64,000 nucleotides of DNA from Neopestalotiopsis rosae (taxonomy: Eukaryota; Ascomycota; Sordariomycetes; Amphisphaeriales; Sporocadaceae): assembly GCA_023078685.1 (NCBI GenBank), contig JALGAS010000001.1:7502001-7566000 (forward strand). The letters run 5' to 3'. Numbering within the stretch: the stretch's first letter is position 1; the number at the start of each line of letters is the position of its first letter. Shown one piece after another: positions 32,783-43,048 of the stretch. The notes below the pieces were generated by a model. It was given only the letters and a program-made list of their open reading frames with translations. It made no database searches and was not told the origin of the DNA. Both the position numbers and the translations under genes were made by a program.

Positions 32783-34550
32783 ATGGAATCTTCCCAGATT
32801 CTCTCTCTACTGAATGCAAAGTCCTTGGCGACAGTTCTTGTTGTAGCATTTTTGGTCCAACAAATCTGTTCTGCATTTTCCCTCACAGTCCTGCATCCTT
32901 TGGCCAAGTTTCCCGGTCCGAGACTGGCTGCCGTCTCAAACTGGTGGCTGATATATCACGAGTGCTTCCTGGGAAAGTCTCTCACCGATGTTCTGGCTGA
33001 ACTACATCTCAATTATGGTACGGCAGCATTGATATTCAGAACATGACAAGGGTTTTATCCTTGCATGTCGGCGCAGAAAAGAATCACGACTAAGGTGAAG
33101 AAACAGGACCTGTTGTTCGATATGGACCACATCATGTGAGTTCTAGTTCCAATCATAATAGATTTTCAGACCATTCATGCTAATTTCTTCTGCTTCTACT
33201 TGAAAAAGCTACATTTTTCAAACCTACAGGCTTACTTGGATATCTACAATGCGAAATCCAAGTGGGATAAAGATCCTGAAGTGTATAACGCAATAGTAGA
33301 CGGCTCCTCCACATTCGGTCTCACAAATTATCATTCGGCCAAGGAACGGCGGGATATTATCTGGCCATTCTATTCGCGGCAAAACGTCAAAAGTTGTGAG
33401 AAGGCCATCAGCCGACAAGTAAGTCTGAATGATAGAATGCATGAAAAAAATACCACCAGTACCATAAATACTTATTGTTTCAAAATTATTACAGGTAGCT
33501 ATCTTGGTGGAGCAACTCGACAAAGACAACAATGAGGGGAAATTATCCAATATGTCCCTTGCGCTTCGATGTCTCGCCCAGGACATGGTGGCAGACGTGT
33601 GTTTGGGCAAGTCCCTGGATACTCTGCGAGCGAAAGACTTCGAGTCACCACTCATTCTCGCCCTAGACGAGGGCCTTACTTACTATGTTGTGATGAAACA
33701 CTTTCCAACACTCCGAAAAGTTCTCGCCTTCGTGTCCAGGTTTGTTTCCCTCCCGGGCGATGCTGAGTTTTCTGCATACGGAACCATGGTATCGGACCAG
33801 GTCACGAAAGGAATTGAGCGGCCTCAGGATATTTCAACTGACTCTATGCTGGGTTTCATGGTGCTTCCATCATCAAAACCCGGACAGGACACGTCGCAGC
33901 CGAAGCTGAGTCAAGACCTTCTTATCGAAGAGCTCCAGACATTTGTCATCGGTGGTGGTGAGACTGTCGCCAGCGCCATGGTTCAAGCGCTAAGTGGCAC
34001 TTTGCAGAATCCTGCACTCTACCGAGCCGTGTTTGAAGAGATCCTTCGAGTTTGGCCGGAAGCGGGCGCAGATATGCCCTCAATCGAGGTCTTGGAGGGA
34101 CTACCGCTCTTGACTGCGGTGATCAAGGAATCTCTCCGGCTGACTCACGGGGTAGTAGCACCACTCCCTCGTGTTGTTTCCGCCGAAGGTGCCGTCATTG
34201 ACTCTCATCACGTACCCGCTGGCACCGTTGTCGGAATATCGCATGTATTCATTCATTTGTCAGGCGAGAATTTTGACGGCCCTGAAAATTTCAGACCCGA
34301 GCGGTGGATGGATGGGAGTTCCTTGGACAGGAATCTAGTTGCATTCTCCAGGGGCCCTCGTAGTTGCATAGGGATTAATTTGGCTTGGTGTCAGCTATAC
34401 ATTGCCCTGGCTACTCTGTTCAGGAAAGTCCGTATGGAGTATCCTGCGGATCTGAATGATGTCAAGATCAAGTGGAGGGATTGCTTCCAGCCACTGTACA
34501 ATGGGAAACCACTACAAGTGCGATGCACAGCCATAGATGGTCGCTGTTGA
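32783..34550 (+). CDS. Cytochrome P450 monooxygenase (cluster P450 2)
   Basis: Exons 32783-33017, 33107-33135, 33209-33418 and 33495-34550. The tiny 29-bp second exon supplies PVVRYGPHH, which completes the conserved N-terminal beta-strand. A membrane anchor (VLVVAFLVQQICSAFSLTVL) and hinge FPGPRLAAV come first. The I-helix reads IGGGETVAS, with Val where most P450s have the second Thr. ESLRLTHG, PERW and the heme loop FSRGPRSCIG are intact. It resembles P450 1 in layout (both have LRLxHG after the ExxR) but is clearly diverged. It probably performs a later oxidation of the terpene scaffold, such as ether or hydroxyl formation needed before esterification (inference). Confidence 0.9.
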
Positions 34551-35741
34551 AATCGCTAGACATATTCGAGGCCTCGTGTACACGGGTTTCCGCCAGATGG
34601 CTATCGTAATCAGATCAAACATGATTACTCTTGTGAATTCATATTATTCGTACAAATTCATCTCGATGATGTTATGTTACATTCAATTGCTATCCGAATT
34701 TGCTGTTGCTTTTCAAGTCGTCTTAATGCCACTGGACTGAAATATTTCATGTCTAGTATCTACACTCTTTGTATGGCTTGCATCACAATTAGTATCATGA
34801 TAGTCCTGAAGACAACTGTTACACCATCTTTCACGGTTCTTTGTCTTGAATTAATTGGCTATCTCTCTTCATGGTCTGTACGAAATATACCGCGTGGCTG
34901 ATCGTTCGGCTGTTTCCTTCGGGTGCACATTCGGAGAGGTATCGGCAATGAACTCGATTAGGTCATATGAGAACGTAAACTTTTGTCGGTCGCCGTTCTT
35001 TTGAGTAAGTGAAACGTCGATCGTAGAGACGCCATTTCACGGTGGATGTTGCAATGATCCAACCTCAAAGGAGCAAGCAGTATAGCCAAGGACCAGCTGA
35101 AAATGGTCGCCGATGGAAGTGGAGCGTAAGAAGATGTGAGCGGGCGGTGGTGGGGCCGATGGTATAACACCAAGCCATGGTACGATACATAGTAGTCTGC
35201 ATCAGATTTCGAGATCGGCTGGGATCATGTTCCAATCAATGCTCAAAACCCGCTGTGGGGTTATCCAGTTCAACGAGGATGGCACGGGCTGTCACTCGTG
35301 CGGCGTGTATCACGTCGTGTAGCTTTGTACTGGTGACCTATACAGGTACAGAATCTCTGACACAGGTATCCGTGTTGTGTTAGCGACAGAACTTCTAATA
35401 GTACGTATCGCGAATGGACCTTCGGGTCACTAAGTGTGGCCGTCCCTTGTCTTGTGGATTTTCCAGATTTATCCGAATCTACCATTATCGTTCTAAGAGG
35501 TTGGTGAACCTCGGGACTCAGACTTCCCTGGTAGTGTAAAGGTCTAGAGATCGTCACAGTACGAGATCATCAAGCGTCATCGCCATGTCTGCAGAAAGAA
35601 ATGGGAATGTATAATAGAATATAAAATAAAATAAAAAGTGTCTTACCGAAATTGCGATGCTGGTGATGCTGTACACTATTCTCACGATATTGACAACCTG
35701 AGTCATCAATTGACTTCGTCTCGTGCGTTACGAATTTGAAG
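34551..35741. other. Intergenic region between P450 2 and the PLP-dioxygenase fusion
   Basis: In 1.2 kb without recognisable genes, only short random frames occur on either strand. The last few hundred bases should contain the promoter of the fusion gene. Confidence 0.5.
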
Positions 35742-38174
35742 ATGACATGCAAGACCGTTCACGCTTTAGATAAGGTCCAGATGTCTCTTCCATTGTCATC
35801 CATACACGATGTTTGGAGAATAATATTTTCACGTTTCAAACGCAACACAGATGCCATCAAAATCCGGTTTGATGAGTACACGGCATTATGCGAGGAGTCA
35901 AACTTGCAACGGGATGACTGGTCCGAGTCAATCTTTTCAGGCGACTACGAAAAGCTTGTCAAGCTCAGTTCGACGTTTGAAATCGCCCTCAAGCCATTGC
36001 CAAATGTAGTTGGCGACACGGAGGAAAGGTTGGAAATCTGGCAGATCGAAGAACGTTACAGGGCTCTTGCACAACTTCAGTCGACCCTTGGGTCATTCTT
36101 CGAGCGCGTTTGCCCGGCGTACGATGGTTCGCGATTGCCGTGGTTCTTCGACCCTGCCTACTACCAGTCCCCGGGCGTGAATTACGACCGCTTCGCATCG
36201 CCGGATGTCCGGAACCGGGAACAACAACTGCTAGACACACTGCAGTTGGGCTCTTCGAATAGCCAGAACCCTCAGCTCCTACTGATGTCCAGCGGCATGG
36301 CGGCCTTTACCGTAATTCAGCAATACGTAGTCCAGCAACTTGAGCCTGGAGATGTTGTGGCAGTGTCTCCATACATCTACTTTGAATCATTCCAGCCGGT
36401 TCGCTCACACAAGTCCCTCTCCGTGGTGCACGCAAAAGGGTTTGACACAGAGAGCTTGATCGAGGTGGTGGAAAGCAACAACGCCAGTGCCCTCTTCCTC
36501 GACCCAATGTGCAACACACTGGGACTGGAAACCGTGGACCTCCGCGAATTCGGCCGCCGGGTGGCCCACAGAGAAGGCTGGGCTGACCGTCTGGTCGTGA
36601 TTGACGGCACGTTGGTGTCGGGGGGGATGCCGTTGTATGACTGGTTCGATGGCCCTCATTGCCCCAAGGTGCTGTACTACGAAAGTGCCCACAAATATAT
36701 CCAACTGGGCTTGGATCTCGTCTCGTGCGGATACGTGGTCATGCCAGAAGTCCTGGTTCCTGCAATTCAGTTGATCCGCCAGATTACAGGTACCGTCTTG
36801 TACTCCCGGAACGCATCTCTCCTCCCACCTATTGACAAGAGGGTATACAATTTTCGCATGTCTCGGTTGACTTCCAACGCTGAGAAGCTGCATCGTTTGC
36901 TTAGCGCAGGAAGCGGCACCTTTGCTGAGGTGATGTTTCCTCATCACTGGCGCGAGTACGGGTGGAGACACGGCGGAAATGTCGTTACTATCCGCTTCAA
37001 GGGGGATGGATTGAATCAGAAGCACAATCTGAGCCGCTGCTGTGATGAGATCCTCCGCGCCGCAGAAGAGCAAGGCGTCCCAATGATTAAAGGGGCCAGC
37101 CTGGGCTTCTCCACGACTCGGATTTTCGAGGCCGACGCATTTGTGAAGGGCGTCGATCCTTTCCTTCGAATATCCGCTGGAGTAAATACTGAGGACGTAG
37201 AGGCTGTTGCTCAAGCTCTTCTGAGTGGAATGAGGAGATATTGCAGATCTGTAGCGCGTGTAGAACTCGACGTGGGCCAGCAACTCTACAATGTTAGCTT
37301 CTACAATGCTGTGACGAAAATGCTGGATATGAGGGCTCGGTATATCAAAGAGCGGGTTGTCTTCATGGAAGGCAAATGGCTGGTCCCTATCCTACAGGCC
37401 CTCGGAGCTCAGGAGGAGGACTTTGACGCACTCCGGCAGGTCAGCTGTCACCTGGGTGCAGATCCTACTGTGGACTACCGGACCATCAGAAATGGGCTTT
37501 TCTGTTTCGACTTCGCGAACAAGAAAATCCATCGGCTTCGGAAACAACGCTTTACCCTGACCCTGCAGGACGACTACAAACGTCATGATTCTGGACTGCC
37601 TCGCGACTTCCCAGAAGTCCGTGGTGACCTGCAATACAACACTGCTCTGCAGGCTTTGATGGTGGTCAAGGCATTCATCATCAACAAAGTGGATATCACC
37701 CATCGCGCCCATCTGGACTACACTAACCCGGTTTCCCTGTGTAACGTTTTCAACATCCGGACTTTTACTGAAAAGGGTATCCTCGGCGAGCCTGCCCTCG
37801 AAGGCGTGCATGCTGACGGTGCCGACCACACAATGACAACTTTTCTGGGAAGTTCGAATATGACGGCAAAGAGTGGAATTACCTTCATTCATGACAACAA
37901 GGAGCTCACTGGTATCCCGACCACTGAGGCTCATCCAGGCCTCATACGACATGAGTTCCAACATCGTAACTTCCTTGACTGTCTGCTCTTCGCCGACAAT
38001 GAATCCAAGCACAGCCTAACTTCCGTCTTCCAGGAGGATTTATCTCAGCGTGCCACGCGAGATATGCTGCTATTTCTCACCCGCAAGCCGAAATTGGATG
38101 GTCATCCCTCGGGAAGTGTCGATGCCATGGAGCCGCATAGTACCCTCGGTATGAGTACTCCATTATGGCTGTGA
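35742..38174 (+). CDS. Bifunctional PLP-dependent enzyme fused to a 2-oxoglutarate/Fe(II) dioxygenase (810 aa)
   Basis: One exon of 810 codons (an alternative Met lies at 35781). Residues about 130-510 form a fold-type I PLP domain related to Cys/Met-metabolism (gamma-elimination/replacement) enzymes: MSSGMAAF, then VIDGT with the pyridine-binding Asp, then SAHKYIQLG with the Schiff-base Lys at about 318. Residues about 560-790 match the BsmA/isoleucine-4-hydroxylase family of dioxygenases (PF10014). There EGVHADG supplies the His-x-Asp iron ligands (His about 690), ESKHSLT supplies the distal His (about 757), and a following Arg (about 773) would hold 2-oxoglutarate. Both active sites look intact. 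The likely job is to build and then hydroxylate a nonproteinogenic amino acid for the neighbouring NRPS. The substrate is unknown, and I know no characterised enzyme with this domain pairing. Confidence 0.85.
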   Translation: MTCKTVHALDKVQMSLPLSSIHDVWRIIFSRFKRNTDAIKIRFDEYTALCEESNLQRDDWSESIFSGDYEKLVKLSSTFEIALKPLPNVVGDTEERLEIWQIEERYRALAQLQSTLGSFFERVCPAYDGSRLPWFFDPAYYQSPGVNYDRFASPDVRNREQQLLDTLQLGSSNSQNPQLLLMSSGMAAFTVIQQYVVQQLEPGDVVAVSPYIYFESFQPVRSHKSLSVVHAKGFDTESLIEVVESNNASALFLDPMCNTLGLETVDLREFGRRVAHREGWADRLVVIDGTLVSGGMPLYDWFDGPHCPKVLYYESAHKYIQLGLDLVSCGYVVMPEVLVPAIQLIRQITGTVLYSRNASLLPPIDKRVYNFRMSRLTSNAEKLHRLLSAGSGTFAEVMFPHHWREYGWRHGGNVVTIRFKGDGLNQKHNLSRCCDEILRAAEEQGVPMIKGASLGFSTTRIFEADAFVKGVDPFLRISAGVNTEDVEAVAQALLSGMRRYCRSVARVELDVGQQLYNVSFYNAVTKMLDMRARYIKERVVFMEGKWLVPILQALGAQEEDFDALRQVSCHLGADPTVDYRTIRNGLFCFDFANKKIHRLRKQRFTLTLQDDYKRHDSGLPRDFPEVRGDLQYNTALQALMVVKAFIINKVDITHRAHLDYTNPVSLCNVFNIRTFTEKGILGEPALEGVHADGADHTMTTFLGSSNMTAKSGITFIHDNKELTGIPTTEAHPGLIRHEFQHRNFLDCLLFADNESKHSLTSVFQEDLSQRATRDMLLFLTRKPKLDGHPSGSVDAMEPHSTLGMSTPLWL

Positions 38175-38420
38175 TGACGCCAACCGGCCAGCTACAGATC
38201 GGGTGCGTATTTAGATCTCTTCCGGGCTGGTGAGATAATAGATCACCAGCTTCGTTAATGAACAAAATCACACCCTATACTAGCATAGACCGGTTCAGGT
38301 GTGACACTGTGACAAAGACCGCATTTTTTCATCCATAGTAGTCATGATCTGAGCAAGTTGATGCTCCTTCGTAACCTTTACGCAGGAGGGGCGTCCGTGA
38401 CTTCGTCGCCGCACCTGCCA

Positions 38421-40442
38421 TCAGATAATTGCAAGTGTTTCCAACTGAATACCCTTCTCTCGTAACGCCTCCTCTGTTACCTCGATTTGTTCTGGATAGA
38501 ATTCTGATTTCGTAACTGGTATCCCAAAGTGTTCCAAGGCTTGTTCAGCCTTGTTCAATACCAGATCGCTATATTTGTCTTCCAGGGACAGCTCATATAT
38601 GTTTATGTCCACCGCACGCTGGACAGGCGACAAGTCTTTGGACGAGTCGCCATAGATTGCCTCGCCAAACATGAGACCGGGGCAATAGCAGGCACCGACT
38701 ACCTGCCACTGTGGAGAGTCGGAACCCTCGACGGCTCGAAGCACGAGTGGTGTTTTGCAGCCAATTATGATGCTCACAGAATCGCCAGGCCTTGCATGAC
38801 GGGGTGCCAGCCCAATATATCCTTGGTCGGTCGTGATGAAGCTTCTGCCGGTGAACAAGTGCATCGACGTGTTCACATACGTTTTTAATTCGTTGACAAA
38901 ATGAACATCGAGGAAACTGGAGATTTCTGAAGCGTTGTTTACGCCGTTCAATTGCCGGATAAACGTTTTGGCTTCCTCAAGTGTCGACAACCTCCGGGCT
39001 TCCATATACCTGTCTGCAAACAGGTCGGCAGTGAATGTCCGAGTATAAGCTTCACACAAATCGCCGCCCCCGAGGTATGCTTGTGTGAGGTTCTCGGGTA
39101 ACAGACTGTACATGATTTCAACGGCCTTTGCATATCGAGGCGTTCCCTCTCCGTCAGTAGTGGCGTCCAAAGCGTATGCATCCCTCACAACAGCCTTTTG
39201 AATTCCTGTCACGTTCAGTATGTTGTTACTTTCGATTGAAGCCTGAGGAGCAATCCAGGCCGATGCAGACCAGAAGGAATAAAGGGAATTGGTCTCAATT
39301 TGGCTGGACCAGTCCGGGACCCAAGTCGGCAGCTCTGGAATGGACTTGGAAGCTAGCTCGCAGCTAGCCAGGAACGACAGATTTCCCGCACGATTGAGTC
39401 GTCTGGTGGCGACATCTTGAAATACCGTGGCTGGTGAAAGGGTGTAGTCCGGCACGATGCCGAGAGTTGGTTCAGATGGTGTAAGCAAGTTCAGCGTGGC
39501 GTAGATGGCATCAAGCGGATCCCCCCATTTCAACCCGCGTAAACCGAAACGCAACTTGTCCAGGCTTAATGTAGTAGCAAAAGAAACGATCAATTCATAG
39601 ATCATTCTCCAACGTTCTTGAAATTTCGGCCGTTCGTCCGCCGGAAGATGAATCAAGATGCCAGATGTGTATAACATGAATATCGCCTTCTTCAATGTGT
39701 GTGTCGAATATTCCGTGTTACCACATCTTACAGTCGTGGGAGTGGCAGTGAGAGCCTCTTGCCTCACCCAGAGACGTTCGAACCATTCTCGATGAATCAG
39801 GCGGGACAAGGCTAGAGACTCGCGCTCGTCTAGAGTTTCTTCATGATTCGGATTTGCCCAATGCGTATCCGATCCGACAACGTCTTGCGCTGGAGCCATG
39901 GTCAAGGCTTGAAAGTCCACCTCGACTTTCGAGCCCCACGTACCCAACAGAGAGAGTGCGAATTCGCCGTCATCCTGCTCCGGGCCTAGCCAGATGAGGA
40001 CCTCGCGGGCCTTATTGTAGATGCGGGACATCAAGCAGACTTGACTGCTTCTCTCGGCCAAATCGTCTTGATTGATGCATATTGCATCTACCCAGAGCAC
40101 ACGCTGTGTTTCGTTGCTGCGAAGATGTCTCAAAGCAATGTCGAGATTTCGTGTTACTGATATAATTTTGTCATCGGACTGTCCTCGAACCACAACTTGA
40201 CTTGGATTTTCTGTAGAGCCCCAGACATAGCACAAAGCTGTAAAGCTGTGGTCGGCAATGTCCGATGCCTCTGCTTGGGCCAAAGCGGGCTCGTGCGATG
40301 TATTCGCTGACTGGGGCCGTGATAGCTGTGCGTGGCTCAGGATAATCTGTAGATCTTCGGTGAATTTCCCAGCAGGAAGCAGAGTGAGAAGCCGTATCTG
40401 AGACTCATCCTTGTTGAGCGGCGAATACTGATATGCGTTCAT
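38421..40442 (-). CDS. HET-domain (heterokaryon incompatibility) protein, 673 aa
   Basis: A single exon whose N-terminal third holds the HET domain (PF06985): FTALCYVWGS at about residue 68, then LRHLRSN, LWVDAICINQ and the MSRIYNKAREVLIWLGPE segment. The rest is helical without a recognisable second domain such as NACHT. HET proteins take part in fungal allorecognition and programmed cell death. Lying about 250 bp beyond the last biosynthetic gene, it marks the likely right border of the cluster. No disabling mutation was seen. Confidence 0.92.
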   Translation of the reverse strand: MNAYQYSPLNKDESQIRLLTLLPAGKFTEDLQIILSHAQLSRPQSANTSHEPALAQAEASDIADHSFTALCYVWGSTENPSQVVVRGQSDDKIISVTRNLDIALRHLRSNETQRVLWVDAICINQDDLAERSSQVCLMSRIYNKAREVLIWLGPEQDDGEFALSLLGTWGSKVEVDFQALTMAPAQDVVGSDTHWANPNHEETLDERESLALSRLIHREWFERLWVRQEALTATPTTVRCGNTEYSTHTLKKAIFMLYTSGILIHLPADERPKFQERWRMIYELIVSFATTLSLDKLRFGLRGLKWGDPLDAIYATLNLLTPSEPTLGIVPDYTLSPATVFQDVATRRLNRAGNLSFLASCELASKSIPELPTWVPDWSSQIETNSLYSFWSASAWIAPQASIESNNILNVTGIQKAVVRDAYALDATTDGEGTPRYAKAVEIMYSLLPENLTQAYLGGGDLCEAYTRTFTADLFADRYMEARRLSTLEEAKTFIRQLNGVNNASEISSFLDVHFVNELKTYVNTSMHLFTGRSFITTDQGYIGLAPRHARPGDSVSIIIGCKTPLVLRAVEGSDSPQWQVVGACYCPGLMFGEAIYGDSSKDLSPVQRAVDINIYELSLEDKYSDLVLNKAEQALEHFGIPVTKSEFYPEQIEVTEEALREKGIQLETLAII

Positions 40443-40997
40443 GCTTAGCTGAGAGACGCGTATTTTACGATGTGATTGCTAGGGCTTTTCTCAAGAAGTG
40501 CAAAGGACATTTTGAAGAAATGTGGTGGAAAGGAATGGTCTACGTTTCGCATCCCACCTCCCTTAGCTTGACTAGCATAAAATCAAGGTTATTATCAGTA
40601 TGGTTAGTCCCGGCCCCAACTCCTAGCTACACGCAGCTAGGTTAAATACCTACAATTCACTGCCACAAACAATGACAGCTCTTATATCAGCCGATCAAGC
40701 GCGCATGCCACAGCAGATGTATCTCCATTAGTGTATACCGATGACAAACTCACGATGTAACTTATCTTGTGCACGCAGTTTGCCCCGATTGTCCAGATAT
40801 CAGGCTCAGTCCTAGCTTTAGTGGCAACCATGTAATCTCGTGGGAGTAGCTAATGTAGCCGCACATGGCAAATCGATTCTCAAGGCGTGGTATATATCTC
40901 TATAAAAGTTTAAGCATGTCTTTTGACAATGGCAAAGGGCATCATTATGTGTGGGCGATCTCTTTCTCGCCATATATAACTGACTTCTCTTCTTCGC
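40443..40997. other. Intergenic region between HET and FSH1-type genes
   Basis: 555 bp of spacer with no recognised gene or repeat. Confidence 0.5.
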
Positions 40998-41786
40998 TTA
41001 AGACAGGGCACCGGTTTCCTCGGCAATCTCCAGGATATAGTCAACGAGTGGATTGATGTCGGTCGTTTTCAGCGGGACCCTGTGTCCTCCATCCCACTCC
41101 AGAACCCTGACTGTATCTCCGTCGCAGTAGTTTTCCAACAGGTCTCGATGGAGATCTATGTTGGGGTCGTAAAGTCCATGCACATGAATTGTAGGTAACC
41201 GCAGAATGTGGTCCTCGCTAGCGGCATCCATGAGATCCGGTTGTCCGCTGAGCGTAGTTTGTGAAGGCTCATGTAGCATGGTCGATGTGAATATTTCGGG
41301 ATCAAACGAGACCAGAGGAGCACGCCCTGCCATCAGGACCGCGAATTTCCAGGCCGGTCCAGTCTTATCCACACCAAGCTTTTCGACACGCTTTTGGTGC
41401 TTGAAGAGCAGGCTTGCGGCGAGCTTGGCGCCCTGACTGAATCCCAGCATGGCCACAAAGGGTCCTGTCGCGCCTTTCCGGTCATCTTCGTCCATGGCGG
41501 CCTTGATGCTGCCCATGATATCGTTGACGGTGGTCTCATTGTCTCTTTCCGTGTGCTCTGGCAACCAGCGCAGCCAGCGTTTGAAGGGGCCGTATTCTGC
41601 GTACACGGAGACGACGTCCGGACCTGGCTGGCACTCGTACGGAGCTTCGGGATAGACGAAGCGGAAACGTGACTTCAACGCGCGCTCAATGACGCGGCAC
41701 TGGGCTTTGAAGATGCGCGCATTTGTGCCGCCGCCGTGGAGGCATAGCATGCGCGGCAGGTCAAGATTTTCCTCTTTGTCGGCCAT
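40998..41786 (-). CDS. FSH1-family serine hydrolase (about 262 aa)
   Basis: The start at MADKEENLDLPRML (41786) is preferred because the conserved MLCLHGGGTN begins a few residues later. An in-frame Met at 41870 would add 28 residues. The alpha/beta hydrolase triad is visible: the nucleophile in GFSQG, Asp in HGLYDPN and His in GGHRVP. The domain is FSH1 (PF03959), related to yeast Fsh1-3 and to hydrolases in several polyketide clusters. A single exon. It is separated from the biosynthetic genes by the HET gene, so a pathway role is uncertain. Confidence 0.9.
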   Translation of the reverse strand: MADKEENLDLPRMLCLHGGGTNARIFKAQCRVIERALKSRFRFVYPEAPYECQPGPDVVSVYAEYGPFKRWLRWLPEHTERDNETTVNDIMGSIKAAMDEDDRKGATGPFVAMLGFSQGAKLAASLLFKHQKRVEKLGVDKTGPAWKFAVLMAGRAPLVSFDPEIFTSTMLHEPSQTTLSGQPDLMDAASEDHILRLPTIHVHGLYDPNIDLHRDLLENYCDGDTVRVLEWDGGHRVPLKTTDINPLVDYILEIAEETGALS

Positions 41787-43048
41787 AACGCTTGTGTATG
41801 TGTGCGAATGGAAAGGTGGGTATGCAAATCGCTTCGACAAATGCTCGCTTCCCTTTTCTCTGCTTCTCAATACTGTACGGTATTGTTTGCCGTAATAGTC
41901 CTCTTTAATGATTCAGAACGATGGATGATGTCGAAATGAAGGATTGGAAATAAGTAGTGCTATGACGCAAAAGATCAAATAAAACCACTGCGAATCATAA
42001 ATTTCTTAGATAAGATGGATTGAGTAAAGGGAAGAGGTGGAAAAGTCAATGGATCCTCTCATGGATTTCGGAGCCCGAAAGATTGTCAGATGTACCAAGG
42101 CATGAGGTACATCTGGACCTTCCCGATGGGATACATAATCAGCCAATTGCGGACTGTGTGCATGTGCGTCGGACTTCGCCAACCGGGGCTCGACGCTTGG
42201 GCTGCGTTACCGTACCTTTCCGCCATCACTAGCCTCCATACTGTACCTATCTTTGGTAACCTTTATGCCATGCGTAGGGCACATGGCAGGCACACATTTA
42301 GAGACGTGCTACAGTGGACGCAGCGGAGGAAGCAAGCTTTTGTATGCATGTGATGGCATGGCCGTGACTTGTTGCGGTCACTGAGTTTGTCGCCTTCGAT
42401 TCACTTAGGTAAATAAGGGATTAGAGATACCTAATGCGCCGAGTCGAGACCATTCCCCGGACCTAAAGAGAGCGCTAGGAGGTATTATTTGTCGGCGTGG
42501 GGCATTCTCTTGCGCTATTTACAGAGTGCCCTTATTACAGAAACGGTAGAGGGCAACGGTCCGGGCTGAGTGCTATGTATGGGCACCAAGCGGTACAGAT
42601 TACAGCAGCATTTACTAGCAGACGACAGTAACATGAAGAAGAGCTCGATTATGGCCGGCCCTATGTAATAACGGTGCTTGGATGCCACCGACATGCCAGC
42701 ACCGCCTGTCCCTTCGTCTTCTTCTCGATAGTAATCGACCAAGTTCTCACCTGATCTTCCATATACTAGCATAGTCGACATGAAGCTCCGACCAGCAGAT
42801 TCTAGAGGGACCAACAGCGCAAAAGCAGGCCTGGTTCGGCGAGAAGAGCATTGAGCACTTTTGCTCCACTTGTCGGTCGATGTGAAACTTTCGCGAAATT
42901 TGGCGGTAACTAGGTATTCATCAATACCTATGGGAATGTAATACAATGTAAGATCATCATTTTCTCCACCGGTGCATCAACAACCGTGGCTCAGGCGAGT
43001 TCCTTGGGTTGCAGTTTTCACCGGCACGAGGAAACAGCCGTTGTTCAA
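41787..43048. other. Intergenic region, 1.26 kb
   Basis: No gene was recognised. Minus-strand frames near 42515-42946 lack any family signature. A possible extended N-terminus of the FSH1-type gene reaches to 41870. Confidence 0.5.

Noticed and set aside
36405..37283. Minus-strand 292-codon open frame within the PLP-dioxygenase gene
   Set aside because: Antisense shadow of the fusion gene, which has intact catalytic motifs in its own frame.
42515..42946. Minus-strand 143-codon open frame in the 41.8-43.0 kb gap
   Set aside because: No recognisable domain, no splice context and composition like the surrounding spacer.
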